A stretch of 64,000 nt of DNA from Prorocentrum cordatum (GCA_963575745.1 CAUYUJ010018060.1:731032-795031); one strand, 5' to 3'. Shown: positions 10,614 through 21,212, counted from the stretch's first letter. Made by a program: numbers and translations. Notes: a model not told the origin generated them from the letters alone.

Positions 10614-10800
10614 CCCCGTCTCACACGAGGCGTTCCAGGGAGAAAGCTTGGCTCTCGAGGGTCGAAGGAGTTGCACTCTCTTCTGCTGCGGAAGGACGGC
10701 GGAAGGCGGCGGAAGTAAAACGGGGGCGGCTCCGCCGGCGGAAGCCGGCTGAAGGCTAGCGGAAGGCGGCGGACGCAAACGTCGATTCCTCGAGGTGAGC
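10614..10800 (+). repeat. Dispersed family G, copy 1
   Basis: Landmarks GTCGAAGGAGTTG, CTGCGGAAGGACGGCGGAAG, CTCCGCCGGCGGAAG and TTCCTCGAGG occur in the same order at 35,216-35,460. It is rich in GGCGGAAG words and contains an internal inverted repeat (GGCGGCTCCGCCGGCGGAAG). No gene. Confidence 0.5.
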
Positions 10801-11084
10801 ACACTGTTGGGTTCAGGGTTTCCGTCATCCGCCACATGCCAAGACACACTGGTGCCGACGCTGCACTCCCCTCTCGTTTTCGCACCCCTGGGCCTCTCAG
10901 GGGGCCACTCCGTCGTCACGGCCCCATTGGTCTCGGAGTCCTGGCCAGAGCGCGCCCCCGCGAAGTCCAGGGGCAGCGGGGCTGGCATGATTTAGCATAT
11001 CCAGGGGCGGCTCCAGAGTAGCACCTTGCGCCGCCTCCTTGCGTCGACCTGGTCGCCCGCAGGGTCGCGGGTATCACCGCCATG

Positions 11085-11275
11085 CCCGCTCCGCGTCGAG
11101 CGAGGGGGGAACGAGAAGGTGAAGGCCTTCTCAGAAGGCGGCGGGGCTTCTAAGAGGCCCTCGCGCCTTCTGAAGACTTCTTTGTCCTCGGGGAAGGCTT
11201 AGGAAACTTCTCAGACGGGCAGAGGGCTTCCAAGCCTTCTGAGAAGGCCTTTTGCTTCTCACTTCCCCCCCGCTC
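11085..11275 (+). repeat. Dispersed family H, copy 1
   Basis: Built from GGCCTTCTCAGAAGGC-type words in both orientations, so it can fold on itself (AAGGCCTTCTCAGAAGGCGG against CCTTCTGAGAAGGCCTTTTG). A diverged copy with the same ending (CTTCTCACTTCCCCCCC) lies at 33,975-34,160 inside intron 1 of the kinase gene. Confidence 0.55.
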
Positions 11276-11569
11276 GCCGCCGAGTCTTGCCAGGGAGTGG
11301 TTTCACTCGAGAGGGTTGCGCGAGATCGAGGAGATATGTCCGGGCTTCGCTCGCTGCCCAGCGCGGAGCACGAAGCCGAGGGACCAATTCTATGCCGGTA
11401 GGGGTTGCAAACGAAGCTCCCGACGGAAGTGGGCCTTGCGAGTCAAAGGGACGCACTTTTTTACCAGCGCAAGCGAGCCCCGTGGCGCCAACGAAGGAGA
11501 AGGGAGGGGGAGGAGGAGAGGGGAGGGGGTGAAACAGGCAGCCCTACCCCTGGGTTGCGCCGCATTAGC
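11276..11569. other. Unassigned sequence downstream of LINE-A
   Basis: GC-rich with a GGGAGG purine run at 11,500-11,530. It may include the 3' untranslated end of LINE-A, whose last stop is near 11,570, but no boundary could be fixed. Confidence 0.3.
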
Positions 11570-12502
11570 CTAGTCCGGCGGCCCTGGCCGCGCCTCGAGC
11601 CGCCTGCGCAGCGCCGCGCGCCAGCTCGCCTCGCTGCCCCCCGCACGCACCGCGGGCACCAGCAGGAGCGCCGCCGCGCGAGGAGGCAGCACGCTCGCCC
11701 ATCCCAGGCAGGGCCGTGCCGTCAGCGCTCGCCAGCGCGGAGCGGCGCTGCCGCAGCAGAGGCACGCGACCCAGCCAGGGCCCTGCGAAGCCGCGTGTGG
11801 CGCCCACGCGCCGCCCTCGAAGAGGGCGCGGGCGGCCTCGGCGGCACCGCGCTGAGGCAAACCCGTGCCGACCGCCCACGGCCGCCGAGCGCGCCTCTGC
11901 AGCTGTGGTTGCGGGTCTGCCGCCAGCGCCTGCTGTTGTTGCTGCTGCGCCCGTTGCCCGCAAGGACTCGCAGCCTGTGCCAGCCGTAAGCCGCTCGCCC
12001 AACGCCTGCGCACCCTGGGCCCAGCCGGCCCGGAGCCCTCGTGGTTGGCGCGCAGCGCGGCCAATTCAACGGCAGCCAGCAGCCGCTGAAGGGCGCGCAG
12101 CGCGTGTAGCTGCACCTGCCGCCCGTCGCAGAGCCCACGTTCGGGCAAGCATGCGCGCGCGGCGGCGCTAGCCAGCTGGTCGGCGGTCTCGTTGCCAGCG
12201 TGGTCCTCGGGCGCGATCCCGCGGCCCGCCGCCGCAGCGGCGTCGAGGTGCCTCTTGACCCAGCGCGCCTCGATGAAGCCGCTGTCGCAGTGCGGCCGTA
12301 TCAGCTCCCACAAGTCTGCGTGTGACCACTCGGTGAGAGAGGCCCCGGCGCGTAAGGCCGCAACCCCGTGGACCACATAGTGCGAATCAGAGACCAGCTC
12401 GAGGGGTGCCCCAACCGCGCTGACCGCGTGCACCGCCGCAGTGAGCTCGGCCCGTTGCGCGGTCTGGGACCCGCCCACGGGCCCGTTACGGCGCCGCAAC
12501 AC
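11570..12502 (-). pseudogene. LINE-A RNase H domain and C-terminal tail
   Basis: Shows AQRAELTAAVHAVSAVGAPL, LVSDSHYVVHGVAAL, HADLWELI, ARWVKRHLD and DHAGNETADQLASAA. These are RNase H elements with the catalytic Glu (RAEL), Asp (SDSHYV) and last Asp (ETADQL). The first Asp of the fold is not clearly readable; it should lie near 12,540, where the frame changes. A low-complexity Ala/Gln/Arg tail follows to the stop. Confidence 0.8.
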
Positions 12503-12601
12503 GCCGTTGGGCCGTCTCCAACAGAGACCCCACCCTGCTCGAGAAAGAAGAGGGTCTGTGGGGTGCTTGCAGGTTCCGTCACTCCAGGCCCGCAGCCGAG
12601 C

Positions 12602-13669
12602 TTACCCAGTGCCGACCGCGGGGGGCGGCAGCGGCGGCGGCGGCAACTCCTGCTTAGCCTGCGCTGCCAGCGCGGCCAGGCGCGAGTCCAGCGCCAGCAC
12701 CCCGGTCAGCGGAACGCCAGCGGGGAGGCGCGCAAGCAGGGCTACCTGATTCAGACCCGCTCTCTGCAGCTCGGCGCGGCGAGCCGGTGCCCACTGGGGG
12801 CACTCCCAGAAGCGGTGCTCCTTGGTTTCCGCCGCGGCGCCGCAGTGCGGGCAGCAAGCGGGCTGGCCCCACTTGGCGGCAACCGTCTCCGTGACGACGT
12901 TTCCTGTGAGCACTGTGCACAGGGCTCCTGCCGCGACGGGCGCCAGCTCCCCGCTTTCGAGCAGGTGGCGGGTGGCCCAACGGTCGATGCCGCCACCGAC
13001 ATGCCCGAGGTCGGCACGCCGCCCAGCCACCACGCGGGCTTCGCGCCGCGCCCACGCGTCGAGCAGCGCCGCTTGAGTGTCCTGCAGCGGCCTGTGCTGC
13101 GGCCGCCATCCGCCCGGAGCCCACGGGACACCCTGCCAGAGCGTGATGTCGTCGCCCAGGCCCAGGTCTGCCATGCTGCGCCTGGCAGCGCGTAGGGGCC
13201 CCTGCCGCCGCCCGTGCCCAGCGTCCACCGCGCCCGCCACGTCGCGCCAGAGCTCGAGCGGGAAGCGCTGGCGTCTCAGCGCCTTAGCCGCCTGCCACAG
13301 CGGGGCTAAGGTGGCAACCGCGGCCGGATCGAGGCGCCAGCTCGGGCTGAGCACGCCGAAGGCAACCTCGGCGGCGGCGCGCAGCCCTCCCGGCAGACAG
13401 CCTGGCGCGCGGCAGCCCGCAAGCCAGCCAGCTCGCGTGCCAGGGGGGCGGCCGCAGGAGGCGCCGTGCATGCCTGCGGACGTGCCCGCCGCCGCGCCGA
13501 GGAGGCACCTCTGCCGGAAGCCTACCGGCAGCCGAGCGATGCGGGTGAAACGCCCCGCCGCTGCCCGCGCTCGCGCGCCAGCGACCGCGCAGCGACGTGC
13601 CCGCCCCGCGGTGGACACCACGCCAAGGTCGCGAATGTCGCAGCCAGCCGCGACCCCCGGGGTCTGCAC
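12602..13669 (-). pseudogene. LINE-A post-RT region with CCHC-type zinc motif
   Basis: One open frame of 355 codons downstream of RT. It ends with a GQPACCPHCGAAAETKEHRF then WECP segment near 12,810-12,880, a C-x2-C-x(n)-H-x4-C arrangement common after the RT of these LINEs. The N-terminal part contains LPVGFRQRC and ITLWQGVPWAPGGW-type sequence typical of the RT thumb/connection region. Confidence 0.65.
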
Positions 13670-13881
13670 GCGGAGCCAACTGCGGAGACTGGCGGAATTC
13701 GCGAACTGCTGGCTCTTGTTCAGAGCGTGAATTACCTACCCCGCTTTCGCTTCCAGGCAAAGCCAAGTCATGCCACGCGCTTCCTCGTCAAGCGGCCTGA
13801 CCAGTACAGGCCGTAGTTTGGCATCGCTTGGTATCTCTTGGAAGTGAGGGTGGTCAGAAGCGAGGTAGGTTTGTGTGCCCC

Positions 13882-14883
13882 CTACTTGTCTCTGTTCAAG
13901 CGCCAGTACATGGCCGCCTCAAAGAGCGACGTCACCCGAAGAGCCTCGCGCACAGCTTCGCCGATCTCGGCCGCCTCGTGACCCGGCCCGCGAGCCCAGA
14001 GAGTGAAGTCGTCGACGTACACCCTTTGTTGGAGACGGTCGTCGAGTGCGCCGACGCGACGTTGCCAGGGCCGCGTGAGCACGCCGAGGAAGAAAACGGC
14101 CAACGGGCACCCAGGCAGCATGCCACTAGACGGCGCCCATGGATCGCCCATGGCCCTGCCGACTCGGACCCGCCGCTGTGCGGCGTAAGCTGCCATAGCT
14201 GGCTCTAGCACCTACCTCGGCACCCCCGCCGCCCGCGCCTGGATGGACGGCAGGGACTGGAGATCGACGTGGTCGTACGCTTTTCGCCAGTCCAGGGCGG
14301 CACCGGCGATGCTCGGCCTCCGCTGCCTCGAGCTCCAAGGCGAGTTCCCATGCCAACTCCTCCGAGCCGCGCCTCGCGGCAGCGCCGTCCCAGCTAAGCT
14401 GCCACTGCGCGAACAGACGCGCGCGCCCCACGGCCCACAGGCGGTACATCATGGGCAGCAGCCAGATGGGGCGCCGGTCGAGGGGCCCTGCTCCGCCGTC
14501 GGGCTTTGGTAGCAAGAGGGCCGTTCGCTCACCGTCCACCCGTCGAGCCCTGGCTTTTTCCTCTTCGGCATGCGCCTCAATATGCCCGCCACGAGGTCGG
14601 CGGTCCAGGGCACCCTTTGAGGGAAGGGCGGGAGGCTGTCCAACTCCTGCAACCACTCCTCCTCAAGCGCCACCCGCGGCTGCCGCTGCCACAACGCGCG
14701 CCATGGGCCTTCGAAGAAGCGGAGCTGCGCAGCGGGCCCGCAGCCAAGCGCGAGCAACCACGGCTCGCTGCCAACCGGCGCACACGCGCCGCCAGCGGCG
14801 ACCGACGGGTCGGGCACGAGCGCGGCATCCACAACGCCCCCGCCACGGATCCACCTGTAGAGCCGCCCCTGTCGGTTCGTCAA
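13882..14883 (-). pseudogene. LINE-A reverse transcriptase domain (three frames)
   Basis: Motifs appear in order across frameshifts. They are an N-terminal finger motif RRMPKRKKPGLDGWT; LLPKPDGGAG...RPIWLLPMMYRLWAVGRARL; a motif-A-like ALDWRKAYDHVDL (near 14,255-14,320); GMLPGCPLAVFFLGVLTRPW; and QQRVYVDDFTLWA with the catalytic YVDD box at about 14,006-14,030. A stop falls in the frame after motif A (near 14,205). The active-site aspartates survive but the frame does not. Confidence 0.85.
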
Positions 14884-14895
14884 ACAATCGTGGAC

Positions 14896-15489
14896 TCATT
14901 GCCGCCAGCCGTCACGGCGTCGCGCCCTGGCCGCAGCGCTGGCTTGCCGCCAATCCCCCTCCGCGCGCTCCAACAAGCCCTGCGGGAGGCCGTGCGCCGT
15001 CGAGATTGCAGCGAGCGCATGCGACCAGGTTGCATCAGTAGCATCGGCGGCGCGCAGGGCGGCCAACGTGGCCTGCGCGACGCGTTGGGCCACCTCCACG
15101 GGGCGCTGGCAGGCGTGCTGAAAGCCGCGCAGCCGCCGAAGCCGGAGCAGCGCTGCATCAGCGGCGACTTCAGCCGCCTCGCCGCCGCCTCGGGTAGTGG
15201 GGGGACAGTCGGTCTGCCAAGCTGCCGCCGCGTGCGGGCGCTCTGGCGCGGCCAACAGCCCGCGCCGCACCGCCAGCCACTTCCTCATGGCTGCATGGAG
15301 CTGCTGCCAGGCTGCTGGAAAATCAGGGCGGGCCAACGCGCTCTGGAAAGCCTCCCCCCGGCTGGCCCGCACAGCCACGGTGGTCGCGCGCGCCGCCTCC
15401 GCGCTCCAGCCATCCACGGCACGGCCATCTTGGGCCTCGACGCGCTGCCGAAGAAGTGCCAGCTCAGGCGCCGCTACGCGCAACTCCAC
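14896..15489 (-). pseudogene. LINE-A linker between endonuclease and RT
   Basis: An open Ala/Arg-rich frame of about 197 codons. It contains helical, charged segments (AAWQQLHAAMRKWLAVRRGL) of the kind found between the endonuclease and RT domains of dinoflagellate LINE ORF2. No catalytic motif is expected. Adjacent frames are joined by frameshifts. Confidence 0.5.
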
Positions 15490-15780
15490 CAGCAGCGCCG
15501 CATGCGTGGCCAGCCCTGGTCACCAGCGCCTGGGCCTCGGCATTGGCCAGGACGTAGACGATCCGCGAGGGGGCGCCATGTGAAGGTATGCACGTGGGGC
15601 CGGCGGCGGCGAGGAGGTCCCTCCAGCCCGCCATCCCAAGGAGGCCCTCCGGCCCAGAATCACGGAGGCCGAAGCTCAGGTCGCCGGCCAGGAGCGCAGG
15701 CGCCCCCCCCAGCCCTCGCAACCACTCCAGCCCTTCCAGTAGCAGATGGGCGACGCACGACGATGCAGTACAGTTGCCAC
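15464..15780 (-). pseudogene. LINE-A endonuclease C-terminal part
   Basis: The frame reads LLLEGLEWLRGLGGAPALLA then GDLSFGLRDSGPEG, and ends with THGAPSRIVYVL-type residues (seen as HGAPSRIVYVLANAEAQAL). These match the GDfN and S-x-I-DYv motifs of APE-type LINE endonucleases. The Asn of GDFN reads Ser here and the expected Asp of IDYV reads Val, so the enzyme looks inactive. The N-terminal half with the catalytic Glu is not found. Confidence 0.65.
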
Positions 15781-15935
15781 TGGGTGTTGTAGTGCGCGAG
15801 TGGATGATGAGACTGATGAAGACCCGACTCGACACCGAGATACATACAGCATTCCTGCTGGCCGACCAGCGTCCATCGTAGACATCTCGCAGACCTTCCC
15901 GCGGAGGGTCTGTGAGTCTGACCTCCCACATGTGC

Positions 15936-16240
15936 GCCCAGCATCACATCTCCTGAGTGTTCGGGGAGCGTCGATGTGGAGGAGAAGATATGGGAGTGCA
16001 CCTGGGGAGGAAGAGGAGGAAGAGGAAGGGCAGGAGGAGGAGGAGGAGTGGCCACGGTCAAGCGCGGAAGCCAGAGGAGAGGCGGGGAGGTCGCCCAGCC
16101 TTGCCGCATCCTATGCTGATGAGCAGTGTCGCCTGCCCCCCACCGAGGGCCGGCGGTCCTCCGCTGCAGGGCATGGGCGCAGCGGTCAGCGCAGGTCACA
16201 GGCGACACCTTCTACTTTGCACTGCTCCATGGGCGCGGGG
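15936..16240. other. Unassigned, with a (GGA)-rich patch at 16,005-16,050
   Basis: No gene seen. Contains GAGGAGGAGG words and a short stretch similar to other dispersed sequence. Confidence 0.3.
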
Positions 16241-16425
16241 CCAAAACTCAGAGGAGGAAAAGGTTCCCATACCTCTACCCTTCCCTCGTTTTCCAATTTT
16301 GGGGCCTCGAGACTCTAGTCACGACGCACCCCGGAAGAGGTCTGAGTAGTAGCGGTATTGGGTATCTGTTCGTTTTGGCTTCCCCCAAAGCATGCCGTTT
16401 TCCATTTCGGGTGCCCCTTTCACGG
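16240..16425 (+). repeat. Dispersed repeat related to 60-240
   Basis: Shares GGAGGAAAAGGTTCCC, CTTCCCTCGTTTTCCAATTT then TGGGGCCTC, and GCGGTATTGGGTATC with the start of the window. It sits directly upstream of a family F copy. Confidence 0.4.
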
Positions 16426-16429
16426 TCGG

Positions 16430-16595
16430 GAACTTTTGGATGGCGTGTCGCTCCGCCAGTTCTGGCCCACCGCGCCTCGGTGCGGCACTCTGTCCATAGC
16501 ACGGTCCCCAGGCGTCAACGTCCCGAGCTGTCCCGAGCCATCAGCCAAGCGGAGCGGAGTGACACGCTACCCGCTGTACAACAGTTCCTGATCGT
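16430..16595 (+). repeat. Dispersed family F, copy 2
   Basis: Contains TCGCTCCGCCAGTTCTGGCC, CACCGCGCCTCGGTGCGGCA, GGTCCCCAGGCGTCAACGTC and AGCGGAGCGGAGTGACACGC in family order. It is truncated at its right side relative to copies at 9.6 and 56.6 kb. Confidence 0.6.
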
Positions 16596-17284
16596 AGCCA
16601 GGCAAGCATGGCCCCGTTCAGAGGAAATTGCCGCAGCCTTCAGTTGTTCCCGTCGCTCGTTGTGGCTGGCGCTTCGTTCAAGTGCTCGGTCGTTATTCCT
16701 GTGCTGGGTTGTGTACGTGAGTGGTGCGCTCCTAAGGGACGCTGAGATTGTCAATGACATTGCGTAGTTGCATGCGCTGTTGCAGGCCCGTATGCACCAT
16801 ACCATCTAAGGTGTTGATGTCGGTGGTATCATATGACGGACCGTTCGGTGGCCTACCTTGAGACAACCGATAGCCAGTACATTAATCGTGCTGTGTTGCG
16901 TCCATAGTGTCATGGCCTGCGGTCTAACTCGTGGCAGAATTTCATTATGCCATGGCCCATGCTCGTTCGATCCGACTGGTCTGCAACCAGAGTTAAACTG
17001 TGTGTCTCACTCCCGATAGTTGGATGGACCATCGCGCCAATTTCTTCGCCGTGTCTGCTGCCGTTAGCACTTGTTCGCTTACTGTTCTTCCGTCATGGCG
17101 TTGGACACCCGCCATCACCATTGATATGTCATCGGCCAGGCATGAGTAATTCTTGACTCTTCGCGCATCCCCGCCAGCCCATCCAGGATCGAATGTTTGT
17201 TTGCTCCCATATCCGTAGATGGGGTTCTTGCTATTACTTGGACGCCTCCTGCTCCTCCTTGCTCCTCCTTCCTCTTCTCCAGAC
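16596..17284. other. Low-repeat stretch without recognisable gene
   Basis: Composition is more balanced than the rest of the region and there is no tandem repeat. Several short open frames carry no domain. Confidence 0.35.
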
Positions 17285-17395
17285 CAGCTCAGATTCAGAC
17301 GTACTCATACTCAGACTTACCCATGCTGAGACTCACTCATACCCAGACTTACTCATACTCAGACCTTCCCATTTTCTGATTTACTCAACACACAG
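17285..17395 (+). repeat. Short tandem repeat, ACTCATACTCAGACTTAC type
   Basis: About five diverged copies of an 18-20 bp unit (ACTCATACTCAGACTTACCC, ACTCATACCCAGACTTACTC). Confidence 0.6.
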
Positions 17396-17398
17396 CAG

Positions 17399-17835
17399 AT
17401 TGTGAGGATGTCTCAGGCGGGGCGCTGGTTTCAGCACCCCTAAGGGGAGCCGCCAAGGGGTATGGCACGGTCCCGTTCGCGGCCGTTTTGTGGGGATGTC
17501 CGAAGCGGTTTGCTTGTTTTCTGTCCCAGCATCTTTCGCTTGGAGGGCAGATTGTGAGGATGTCTCAGGCGGGGCGCTGGTTTCATCACCCTTGAGAGGG
17601 GGCCGCCGAGGGGTATGACACGGTCCCGTTAGCGGCCGTTTTGTGGAGATGTCTCGAGCGGCTTGCTTGTTTTATGTCTCAGCATAATTCGCTTGGAGAG
17701 CAGATTGTGAGGATGTCTCAGGCGGGGCGCTGGTTTCAGCACCCCTAAAGGGAGCCGCCAAGGGTGTTTTCACTGCTCCGTTCGTCGCCGTTCCGTGGGG
17801 ATGTCTCCAGCGGTTTGCCTGTTTTCTGTTTTTGC
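17399..17835 (+). repeat. About 152-bp tandem repeat, 2.9 copies
   Basis: TTGTGAGGATGTCTCAGGCG begins units near 17,400, 17,551 and 17,704. Each unit runs through AGCACCCCTAAGGGGAGCCG, GCGGCCGTTTTGTGG and GCGGTTTGCTTGTTTTCTGT. An internal palindrome (CCCCTAAGGGG) is conserved. There is no coding frame across units. Confidence 0.85.
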
Positions 17836-17974
17836 GTTGTGTCCCGACTGGCTCTCCCCGTTGCGTACGGCGGTCAAGGAGGAGTGACCGCGTGTTGCTT
17901 GCGCAGAGCTTGTGTCACCGTGGGATGTTGCTTTCTCTCCCCGTGGTGCTTTCCAATCTTGTCGTCGTCAGCGG

Positions 17975-18470
17975 GAGAGGGAACTTGAGAAGGTTCATTC
18001 TCCCGCGTGCGTTTTGGGTTGGGGAGGGAGCTTGAAAAGGTTCACTCTCTAGCTGCGGGAGAGGGAACTTGAAAAGGCTCACTTTCCCGCTTGTGGTCGA
18101 ACTGGAGAGGGAACTCGAAAAGGTTTACTCTCCAGGCAGGGACAGGGAACTTGAAAAGGTTCACTCTCCCTCGCGTGGTCGGACTGAAGGGGGAACTTGC
18201 AAAGGATCACCCTTCAGTCGCGGGAAAGGGAACTTGCAAAGGTTCACGTTCCCGCGTGCGATCGAACTGGGGAGGGAACTTGAATAAGTTCACTTTCCAG
18301 GCGGGGGAGCGGGAAGTTGAAAAGGTTAACTTTCCCTCTTGTGGTAGGACTGAAGGGGGAACTTGAAAAAGGTTCACGCTTCAGCCGCGGGAAGGGGAAC
18401 TTGCAGAGGTTCACTTTCTCGCTGACGTTCGAACCGGAGAGGGAACTTGAAAAGGTTCTCTCTCCCTACG
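17975..18470 (+). repeat. Array 1 of hairpin-forming 40-45-bp units
   Basis: About eleven units of the form GGGAGAGGGAACTTGAAAAG then GTTCACTCTCCC. Each unit is itself an imperfect inverted repeat (GGAGAGGGAACTT / AGGTTCACTCTCC) around a GAAA centre. Alternate units carry compensating changes in both arms (CTGAAGGGGGAACTT with TTCACGCTTCAG), so the stems are kept while sequence varies. Confidence 0.8.
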
Positions 18471-18493
18471 AGTAGGGCGATTGAGGGATGCGA

Positions 18494-18815
18494 GAGGAGG
18501 AGGAGGAGGAGGAGGAGGAGGAGGAGGAGGAGGAGGGAGGAGGAGGAGGAGGAGGAGGAGGAGGAGGAGGAGGAGGAGGAGGAGAGGAGGAGGAGGAGGA
18601 GGAGGAGGAGGAGGAGGAGGAGGAGGAGGAGGAGGAGGAGAGGAGGAGGAGGAGGAGAGGAGGAGGAGGAGGAGGAGGAGGAGGAGGAGGAGGAGGAGGA
18701 GGAGGAGGAGGAGGAGGAGGAGGAGGAGGAGGAGGAGGAGGAGGAGGAGGAGGAGGAGGAGGAGGAGGAGGAGGAGGAGGAGGAGGAGGAGGAGGAGGAG
18801 GAGGAGGAGGAGGAG
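18494..18815 (+). repeat. (GGA)n microsatellite, about 320 bp
   Basis: AGG/GAG triplets with four or five single-base phase changes. Homopurine on the + strand. Open frames through it are low complexity only. It lies between the two hairpin-unit arrays. Confidence 0.95.
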
Positions 18816-19132
18816 AGAGGAGCTTTGCTTCGTGTCTGGTAGTATTGGGAACTAACGCAATTTTTTGTTTGGCGTTCCAGGGGTTGGGATGATAATTCCC
18901 CCCTCCGGGGCGGAACAGGACTTGAGTCGTTGAAAGCTGGCTCAAACCAGTATAGTTTGCGATACAAAATCGTCACGAGACGCGCCGGATGGCCCCGGGA
19001 CGGTGAACAAATTGTTTTGGGTTTGTTTCTGGCGGCTCCGGGAATTCAGAAAGGACCTCCGGGACGGGAAACATGGAAGGGATGTCATAGAAAGGCATTC
19101 GGCCAAATCCGCCACCGTGCTTGGGTAATGGG
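18816..19132. other. Spacer between arrays
   Basis: Non-repetitive sequence between the (GGA)n tract and array 2, with no recognisable gene. Confidence 0.35.
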
Positions 19133-19518
19133 CAGGAGAGGGAACTCGGACAGGTTCACTTTCCCGCTTGCGGTCGAACTGGAGAGGAAACTTGAAAAGG
19201 TTCACTCTCCAGGCAGGGACAGGGAACATGACAAGGTTCACTCTCCCTCGTGGTCGGGCGGAAGGGGGAACTTGAAAAGGTTCAACCTTCAGTCGCGGAA
19301 AAGTGAACTTGCAAATATTCACTTCCCCGCATGCGATCGAACTGGGGAGGCAACTTGAAAAAGTTCATTTTCCAGGCGGGGGAGCGGGAAGTTGAAAAGG
19401 TGAACTTTCCCTCTTGTGGTAGGATTGAAGGGGGAACTTGGAAAAAAAGATTCACGCTTCAGCCGCGGGCAAGGGAACTTGCAGAGGTTCACTTTCTCGC
19501 TGACGTTCGAACTGGTGG
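19133..19518 (+). repeat. Array 2 of hairpin-forming units (copy of array 1)
   Basis: The units match those of array 1 (about 18,060-18,440) one by one and in the same order, through to the shared ending TTTCTCGCTGACGTTCGAAC. The block was therefore duplicated as a whole of about 385 bp and then diverged. Confidence 0.8.
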
Positions 19519-20365
19519 TGCGCCCATGTTGCTGTGGACATGTTGCTAGTGCGCCCGCCGCCTCGTTTTTGGAAAGAGGTCCGCCAGTGTCATTGACGCG
19601 CGCTCTTCGACGCTTCGCGGCGTCTGAGGATTCGACGGTGGCGAGAGCCGCCATACTTGCCAGGGAGTACGGCATAACGCTGCCAGAGGAAGAGCGACGG
19701 CCCGTATTCTTTCTTGCCCGGGGCCCAGTACGGACGGCATTTTTGTTGCCCAGATCCCTCTGCCGCTTGCCTGGCACTGCAAAGCCCGACGCCCAGTGCA
19801 AGCGGCCCGCGCTCAGCTATTTCCACGCTTTCGCGCTGAGCCAAACCTGGTCCGATTCCAAGCGCGGGCGGCCAATGCGCGAACGTATTCACTTTGCCCC
19901 ATCATCTTACGTTTTTCTTAGACGCTCGCCCAAGCATTGCCCGATGCCAAGTGCGGACGGCACTCCACGTGAATTCCTCACTGGGCTCTTATTATTAGGT
20001 CGCCCCCTCTTGGCGTGGACGGCACAAGCGAACGAAGTCTGCCACGGTGCTTGCGACGCAGTGCACATGAATTCTTTGCTTTGACAAAAAAAGATGCATT
20101 GAGATATGCCTGCGGATGAACATATACATTTGTTGGATGTGCAGCCGGGCTGCGCGCGCGTGTGCTCATCGCTCACGTAGACGCGCTCTTAGAACAAAAC
20201 TGGCATAGACATATGCTCGCCATAACACTACCCTGCACTATGAGATGCACATCGGGCTCATATGGCTAGACGCTCATTTCAATAGCCCAAATACAATATT
20301 ACCTTGTCGAATGGATGCACATATGTGGAGCTTCGCGCAGTGAGAAATGTGGTTTCATGTAGGCA
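19519..20365. other. Unassigned stretch with loose GCGGACGGCA repeats
   Basis: No recognisable gene. Words such as CAGTACGGACGGCA, AAGTGCGGACGGCA and GGCGTGGACGGCA recur between 19,720 and 20,030. From 20,100 to 20,340 the sequence is less GC-rich, with many CACATATG-type words. Confidence 0.35.
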
Positions 20366-21212
20366 GTGGTCACGGGCTGAACGCCGGCGGAAGGAGACCC
20401 CATGTTTGCAGCCGCGCTTCCGAAAAAGGCACAGGCGGCCCCAAGACGGTCCGCAAGATGGCCCAGGAGCGCCGCGAGTCGCCAACGCGTCGATCCAGAC
20501 GGTCCAAGATGGCTTCTAGACGACCCTGGAAGTTCCCAAAGCGCCCCCAGAGGCCTTCAAGAGGCCCCCAAAAAGAGGCCCAATAGTCAAAGCTCATGCG
20601 TGTTTCTCTTTGGTTTTTTGAGGTTCTTCACGTTCTCGCCGCATCGCCCACCCGACGCTCCAAGACGGCCCAACAGGCCCCAGCTATCACCACAAAGCGG
20701 CTCAAGAGGCTCCCAGGAGGGGACCCTGACGGTCCAAGACGCCCCCCAATACGGCCCAAGAGGCTTCCAAAACGGCCGACGAAGGCCCCAGGAATGCCCC
20801 AAAAGAAACTCCAGAGGGGAGGCAGGGACCCACATGTTGGGGCTTCCGTCCAAAAAAGCTCCCCAGGGGGTCCCGAGAGGCCACGAGGAGGCCCCAAGAA
20901 AGCTTCCAGGAGGTCTCCAAAAAGCCCCAAGAGGGCCCCAAGACTGCCTACGAGGGCCCCGAGATGGCCGGCGACGTCCCAGGGCCCGAAGACCGCCCAA
21001 CAGGGCTCCAAGATGGTCGGAGACGCCCCGACTAAGTGGCACAGCGCTAAGCGGATAACATGGGAACCAACTCCATGCGCCTTAAAGCGGCGCAGTGCTA
21101 AACGGACAGCATTGCAATCAGCATTCTGTCTTCTATAGGCATCCTCTTCTTTGTGTTTTTCTTCCTCGCACGTCGCGCCCACTTGCCCTCCAAGGTCGGG
21201 GTTCGTGGCAAT
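20366..21212 (+). mobile_element. Dispersed composite repeat E, copy 2
   Basis: Matches 7,316-8,190 at the left block (TGAACGCCGGCGGAAG, GGTCCGCAAGATGG), the middle block (20,600-20,680) and the right block (AAGTGGCACAGCGCTAAGCG, TGCGCCTTAAAGCGGC, GGCATCCTCTTCTTTG, CTCCAAGGTCGGG). The core of CCCAAGACGGCCCAAGAGG-type repeats differs in length and order. No gene is visible. Confidence 0.6.

Larger units (their letters stand above)
11570..15935 (-). mobile_element. LINE-A: 5'-truncated, frame-broken non-LTR retrotransposon
   Basis: On the minus strand, in order, lie an APE-type endonuclease end, a linker region, a reverse transcriptase, a post-RT zinc motif and an RNase H domain. This is ORF2 of a LINE with a terminal RNase H. 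The reading is spread over several frames, so the copy is dead. No ORF1 and no spliced-leader relic are found upstream of 15,935, suggesting 5' truncation. GC content and codon use are very high throughout (Arg, Ala, Gly-rich). Confidence 0.85.

Noticed and set aside
19416-20084. 222-codon plus-strand open frame
   Set aside because: The first third lies in the hairpin-unit array and the rest in loose repeats. No domain is recognisable, so it is not called.
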